A DNA stretch of 44,545 nucleotides from Candidatus Pelagibacterales bacterium. GTDB lineage: Bacteria > Pseudomonadota > Alphaproteobacteria > Pelagibacterales > AG-422-B15. The notes under the pieces are model-generated. The model searched no databases and was not told where the DNA came from. It saw only the letters and a program-made list of their open reading frames with translations. The stretch covers positions 1 through 44,545 of the forward strand of contig JAONQW010000008.1 of NCBI GenBank assembly GCA_028412835.1, read 5' to 3'. Positions 40,136 through 44,545 of this stretch are shown piece by piece (position 1 is the first letter of the stretch; every line of letters starts with the position of its first letter). A program made the position numbers and the translations under genes.

Positions 40136-42282
40136 TTAATGTTATTGTTATTTAAAAAATCAATAGTTCTTTGAAATAACCTTGGTTTAAAAATAGTTAA
40201 TGGATTAGAAGATACCTCTGGATTATCTTGACTACCAACCATTGTATATTCAACGGCTAAAATTCCCTCACCTTCATTCCCAATAAGTAATTTACCAAAA
40301 AAAGGTATCTTTTGAATTATTCCACTAATTAAATGTAAAGGCGAAATTTGTCCGTCCAAGTTGAGCTTCTTATTCTTTCGATCAATGTTTCCATTTACTA
40401 TAAGACCGATACCATCATTTACTGCAAATGCATTAATATCTGAATAAGCATCTTCGTTTACTTTGTATGCTAGTTTACCATAAGCAAATTCAATGCCAGA
40501 TTCGTTATTTAATACAGAACTTAAACCACTAAATGATGGGAGAGAAAGAAGTTTAAGTGAGGCTGGTGTATTAATAAGTGTAAAATTTGCTAAATCTATT
40601 TCAATGCTTGTCTGTGTTGAGCCAATTGACCTATAACTGGTTAGAGTTGCCTCTCCATTTTTAATCAACTTTCTTGCAGAATGATTGGCTCCAACTGTAT
40701 TTATTATATTTGCAGACTTAATAACTGAGACATCTGCTTCATTGTCCTTCTCTCTTATATAATCAAATGAAGTTTTCAAAATATTGCCTTTAGACTCAAC
40801 CTTAATCATATTTTTCTTCTTATTTATTTTTACAGAAAAATCATCAGCTAGAACACCACTATTTAAATATGCTATACGACTAAATATGTTGTATACCTCA
40901 GATTGGTAGTAATTACCTTTTACTTTGTCATTTATTTTTATAATATTTTTTGAAAGATCAATTACATCTCCAGTTATTTTAGCAATTAGATTTCTATTTT
41001 TTAAACTTCCATTGATTGAGAAATCAGCATTATCCTTATTAGAAACATAAAGATTATTAAATATTAGGTGATTATCCTTAGATAGGGCAATATTTCCGTT
41101 CAAAGATAGATTATCGGTATTTTTAGTTTCAAGCCTTAATTCGATATCTTTCTTTAAATCAAATGTACTATTAACTGTTAATACCAACTTTTCGTTCTTT
41201 GATTTAACAAGATTTATTTGTCTAATGTATGAATGAACATTTATTAGATCAATATTTGAAGATATCTTATAAAAATCATCTAATAAACTTTTTTTATATA
41301 AGTTTATTTTATATGGAGCTATTCCCTTTAAGTAACTAAAATCTTCATTTTCATCGAATCTATAATTAAAGCTTAATTGACCTGAAGCTATAATTTCTAT
41401 TTCTTTAGGCTTAAGTTCGTCATTGGCAACTAATTTAACTTCAATATTTTGCTCTTTATAAAGTGAATCAGATAATGTTTTTAATATCTTATCATTATTT
41501 GTTTCTCTTTTTTTTGAAATAGTATTAAAAATTTTAGTCAAATTTACATTTGGAATAACAGACTTAAGGTTTATTTTATATTCACCATCAAAATAATTAA
41601 TTTTGGTTTCTAATTTTATGTTGTGTTTATTATCAAACCTTTCAATATAAAGTTCTTTATAATCAAGATTTATTTTTAACTTGCTTTTGTAGAAGATATT
41701 CTCATCAAAGAAAAAATTTGATAGGTCAAAAGCATAGTCTTCATTAACTATCTTTAGATATTTTTTAAAATTTTGCTCTATAAATTTTTTGGTAAAAATT
41801 AAATCTATATCAATTGGATAGTAATTGTCTTTTTCGATAATTATATCTTCACTAATAAAAAAATTATCACTAACTAATTCTTTAATAATAAAATTGCTAT
41901 CTCTAGAAACAATCTTTAAATCAAATGATTGTTCTGAATATAAATCCAATCTACTTGAAATATTAATATCACTATCTAAAAATCCTTTGAAAAGAATACT
42001 AAAAATATCAATATCAGCAATTGTATTATTGATATTAATGTTATTAAAGGAATTAATTTTTATATTAGGTATTTCTATTGCAAAACCAATGTCTTTCATT
42101 AAACGTAATTTAACTTGATCAACATCTATAATTGTTCCATTTAAATCCAACATTAGTGTTGAGATCTTTGTTTTAAGATAGGGAATACTAATGCTGCTAA
42201 ATTTTAACTTAATAAAAATAGAAGAGAAAACGATTACTAATCCAACTAATATGCTAATTATTATTTTTTTATTTCTAGTCAT
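40132..42282 (-). CDS. large AsmA-like envelope protein
   Basis: A 716-residue protein with one N-terminal membrane anchor (IIISILVGLVIVFSSIFI) and a long, beta-rich periplasmic region. The C-terminal 150 residues (GEATLTSYRSIGSTQTSIEI, later GNIDRKNKKLNLDGQISPLH) match the AsmA-like C-terminal domain of YhdP/DUF3971-type proteins, now thought to move phospholipids between membranes. The N-terminal half is poorly conserved. Overlaps prfB by one base (TAATG). Confidence 0.8.
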   Translation of the reverse strand: MTRNKKIIISILVGLVIVFSSIFIKLKFSSISIPYLKTKISTLMLDLNGTIIDVDQVKLRLMKDIGFAIEIPNIKINSFNNININNTIADIDIFSILFKGFLDSDINISSRLDLYSEQSFDLKIVSRDSNFIIKELVSDNFFISEDIIIEKDNYYPIDIDLIFTKKFIEQNFKKYLKIVNEDYAFDLSNFFFDENIFYKSKLKINLDYKELYIERFDNKHNIKLETKINYFDGEYKINLKSVIPNVNLTKIFNTISKKRETNNDKILKTLSDSLYKEQNIEVKLVANDELKPKEIEIIASGQLSFNYRFDENEDFSYLKGIAPYKINLYKKSLLDDFYKISSNIDLINVHSYIRQINLVKSKNEKLVLTVNSTFDLKKDIELRLETKNTDNLSLNGNIALSKDNHLIFNNLYVSNKDNADFSINGSLKNRNLIAKITGDVIDLSKNIIKINDKVKGNYYQSEVYNIFSRIAYLNSGVLADDFSVKINKKKNMIKVESKGNILKTSFDYIREKDNEADVSVIKSANIINTVGANHSARKLIKNGEATLTSYRSIGSTQTSIEIDLANFTLINTPASLKLLSLPSFSGLSSVLNNESGIEFAYGKLAYKVNEDAYSDINAFAVNDGIGLIVNGNIDRKNKKLNLDGQISPLHLISGIIQKIPFFGKLLIGNEGEGILAVEYTMVGSQDNPEVSSNPLTIFKPRLFQRTIDFLNNNNIN

Positions 42283-43371
42283 TATATCTTAATATTTGAA
42301 AACAATAATTTATCTATTTCACCATCCAAAACACCATCTGGATCACTGTCTTCATAGCTACTTCTTAAATCTTTAACCATTCTATATGGATGCAAAACAT
42401 AGGAGCGTATTTGATTGCCCCAACCTATTTCAGTCTTACTTTCTTCAGTAGCTTTTTTTTCACCTTCAATTTTTCTTACCTCTAATTCATAAAGTTTAGA
42501 TCTCAGCATATTCATTGCCGTGTCACGATTCTTATGTTGAGATCTTTCATTTTGACATTGCACTACAGTATTTGTAGGAATATGGGTTATTCTTATTGCA
42601 CTATCTGTTGTATTTACATGCTGACCACCAGCACCAGATGCTCTAAAAGTATCTACCCTTAAATCTTTTTCTTGTATTTCGATATTAATATCATCATCTA
42701 TATGAGGAGTAACCCAAACACTAGAAAAGCTAGTATGACGTCTAGAGCTTGAATCAAATGGAGATATTCTAACCAACCTATGGACACCAGATTCTTTTTT
42801 TAAATATCCAAATGAATACTTACCTTCTATTAGCAGGGTTGATGACTTGATACCTGCCTCTTCGCCAATTGATTCATGAATTATTTTTACTTTAAGATTA
42901 TTTTTATCCGCCCACCGCAAATACATTCTTTTTAACATGCTTGCCCAATCCTGACTTTCTGTTCCACCCGCTCCAGCATGAATTTCTACATAACAATCCC
43001 TAATGTCTGTTTCACCATTAAACTGTAATTTAAAAACTTCACTTTCAATTTTCTTATTAATTTTGACCAATTCGTTTGAATATTCTAAAATTGAATCACT
43101 GTCATTTTCTTCAACTGCAATTTCGTAAAATTCAGAAATATCATTGAGGCCTTCAGTGATACCATCTACTAATTTCAGTTGCTCTTCTAACACACTAATT
43201 TCCTGCATTATATTTTTTGCAGAGTTTGGATTTGACCAAAAATTTTCTTTTTCAGTTAGTGATTTTAAGTTATCTAATTTTGATGATAGTATATCTGTGT
43301 CAAAGATGCCCCCTAATGCTCTCAAGCTTTTCTCTAGACTCTGATAAAATACTTTTAAATTCTATTTCCAT
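42282..43371 (-). CDS. prfB: peptide chain release factor 2 with programmed +1 frameshift
   Basis: Release factor for UGA and UAA. The first frame starts at ATG 43371 and reads MEIEFKSILSESREKLESIR-GHL to an in-frame TGA at 43300-43302. A +1 shift at CTTTGAC continues as DTDILSSKLDNLKS to the end, giving 362 residues. The SPF tripeptide (VRISPFDSSSRR) marks RF2 and RASGAGGQHVN holds the GGQ motif. Calling only the downstream frame would lose 23 residues. Starts three bases after the PBP gene's stop, so the two are one transcript. Confidence 0.96.
43299..43314 (-). promoter_or_regulatory. prfB: prfB autoregulatory frameshift site
   Basis: Minus strand reads AGGGGG-CAT-CTTTGAC: the internal Shine-Dalgarno-like AGGGGG (43309-43314), then the slip codon CTT before stop TGA and C. 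It differs from the E. coli site only at the codon after AGGGGG (CAT for TAT). Confidence 0.95.
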
Positions 43372-43374
43372 GCT

Positions 43375-44545
43375 TTAATAAACCAAATATGTATCTTCAT
43401 TTATTTCGTCTACCTCAATTGATTTAAAGCCTTCTAAACCAATTAAAGTGTCACCATAAGAACTAATTTTATCACTTTTTCCAAATGCTTCATAGATAGT
43501 ATTACTATCATTATTAATAATAATTTTACCAGTATCTAAGTCTATTTTAATTAGCTCAACCCCTTTTGGGACTCTAAAAGGCAAGCTTTTATTTGAGCTT
43601 AAATATTCTTTAATAATATTTTTGAATATTGGAACAGCAACTGAAGATCCTGTTTCTTTTTTGCCAAGACTTAAAGGTTTATCAAATCCAGTATAAACTC
43701 CTACAATTAAGTCAGAAGTATACCCAATAAACCATGCATCTGTATTGTTGTTAGTTGTTCCTGTTTTTCCAGCTATTTCTATTCCTTTAAATTTAGTTTT
43801 TTTTCCTGTGCCTCTATCAACAGCTCCTTTTAACATTGAAGTTATTTGATAAGCATGGGATGCAGAAAATATATTTTTTTTATTGTCTACAATTTTTGGT
43901 TTTGTATTCAGTTTTGAAAAAGGATTTTGACAATTGATACAATTTCCTAGATCTGCTCTATAAATGGTTACTCCTCTTCTGTCCTGAATCCTATCAATAA
44001 ATATAGGATTGACGCTATCACCTCCATTTACAAAAGATGCATAGGCTTTTGTAATATTCAATAAACTGGTTTCGCCAGCGCCAAGAGCCATAGATAATAT
44101 CTCAGGCATTTCTTGTAAAATTCCTGAGCGTTCAGCAATTTCAGAAATCTTATTCATGCCTAAGTATTGAGCAATTCTAATAGTCATTAAGTTTCTAGAA
44201 TTTTCAATACCTTTTCTAAGTGGGGAGGGTCCATAGAATTTTTTTCCATAGTTTTCTGGTTTCCACTTTCCAAGTTTTCCCCCTTGGTCAATAACAAATG
44301 GTGCATCTAAAATCATAGTATTTGGCTGGAATCCATTTTCAAGAGCCGACAAATAAACAAAGGGTTTAAATGCAGATCCTGGTTGTCGCTTTGCCTGAAC
44401 CGCCCTATTAAAAGAACTTAGTCTAAAGTCAAAACCACCTGACATAGCCAATACTTTTCCAGAGTATGGCTCCATAATAATTACTGCACCATTTATTTTA
44501 GGAAGTTGTTCAATTAAGTATTTTTTATTAATCTTAGAAAAATAT
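43375..44545 (-). CDS. mrcA: penicillin-binding protein 1A, C-terminal transpeptidase part (5' end outside window)
   Basis: The frame is open to the right edge, giving about 389 residues. It holds the transpeptidase domain of a class A PBP: INGAVIIMEPYSGKVLAMSG, the SxxK nucleophile in RQPGSAFKPFVYLS, the SxN motif in GIENSRNLMTIRI, and KTGTTNNNTDAWFIGYT. The glycosyltransferase domain and membrane anchor lie beyond the window. It cross-links peptidoglycan. The order mrcA-prfB is common in alphaproteobacteria. Confidence 0.93.
   Translation of the reverse strand, partial: YFSKINKKYLIEQLPKINGAVIIMEPYSGKVLAMSGGFDFRLSSFNRAVQAKRQPGSAFKPFVYLSALENGFQPNTMILDAPFVIDQGGKLGKWKPENYGKKFYGPSPLRKGIENSRNLMTIRIAQYLGMNKISEIAERSGILQEMPEILSMALGAGETSLLNITKAYASFVNGGDSVNPIFIDRIQDRRGVTIYRADLGNCINCQNPFSKLNTKPKIVDNKKNIFSASHAYQITSMLKGAVDRGTGKKTKFKGIEIAGKTGTTNNNTDAWFIGYTSDLIVGVYTGFDKPLSLGKKETGSSVAVPIFKNIIKEYLSSNKSLPFRVPKGVELIKIDLDTGKIIINNDSNTIYEAFGKSDKISSYGDTLIGLEGFKSIEVDEINEDTYLVY

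Noticed and set aside
42282-43325. prfB as an N-terminally truncated gene
   Set aside because: The missing N-terminus is found in the other frame, joined by a canonical +1 frameshift signal.
1-44545. CRISPR arrays
   Set aside because: No series of evenly spaced direct repeats with spacers was seen, nor any cas gene.

Overview
The window reads as chromosome of an AT-rich alphaproteobacterium, probably a free-living marine lineage. The evidence is gene order: tRNA-Leu, tig, clpP, clpX, lon, hup, tRNA-Val, tRNA-Asp and then nuoA is a typical alphaproteobacterial chain, as are mrcA followed by prfB and an iscR-led suf operon. The organism itself is inference; there is no rRNA here to place it. 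Nearly all core genes lie on the minus strand.

Region 1 (1-9600) starts with the 5' end of nuoA. About 9.3 kb of accessory genes then separate nuoA from the tRNA-Asp/tRNA-Val/hup block it normally follows. They include an epoxide-hydrolase-type enzyme, an SMP-30 family lactonase-like protein, a glutathione transferase, a methyltransferase, several small membrane or secreted proteins and a large autotransporter. A tRNA-like scrap at 6980-7022 shares a 16-bp near-repeat with tRNA-Asp, so the autotransporter gene sits between two tRNA-related sequences.

Region 2 (9600-16450) is the protein quality-control block: tRNA-Asp, tRNA-Val, hup with a clear terminator, the proteases Lon and ClpXP, trigger factor and tRNA-Leu. 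Just upstream of tRNA-Leu (16399-17860) a gene for a secreted SHOCT-domain protein is bracketed by two nested repeat pairs. One is a 21-bp repeat. The other is a ~135-bp duplication of the 5' half of tRNA-Leu and its upstream DNA. This looks like the scar of an integrated element.

Region 3 (17860-23126) holds msrA, galE, an ABC-F ATPase and a SulP anion transporter. Between the ABC-F gene and galE is a strong candidate small RNA (19520-19610) with its own promoter, a 13-bp closing stem and a U8 terminator. I cannot assign it to a known family.

Region 4 (23133-29794) is a compact 6.6-kb integrative element inserted in the 3' half of tRNA-Lys and bounded by perfect 45-bp repeats. It carries a tyrosine integrase, an AlpA-like regulator, a primase-helicase replication protein, small membrane proteins and unknown small proteins. 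It has no visible capsid, terminase or conjugation genes, so it resembles a phage satellite or tycheposon-like island. GACGTCA repeats near both ends look like integrase arm sites. A ~660-bp non-coding stretch next to the regulator is the likely control or origin region.

Region 5 (29884-37073) is one tightly overlapping operon: cysE, iscR, sufB, sufC, sufD, sufS, sufU-like, msrB (exported), sufT-like and sufA-like. It is read from a promoter whose -35 is covered by a near-perfect IscR type-1 box. The operon joins cysteine supply, sulfur mobilisation, Fe-S assembly and repair of oxidised methionine under one iron-sulfur sensor. Region 6 (37091-44545) has an alpha/beta hydrolase, anmK, tyrS, a large AsmA-like protein, prfB with its programmed +1 frameshift, and the C-terminal part of a class A penicillin-binding protein.
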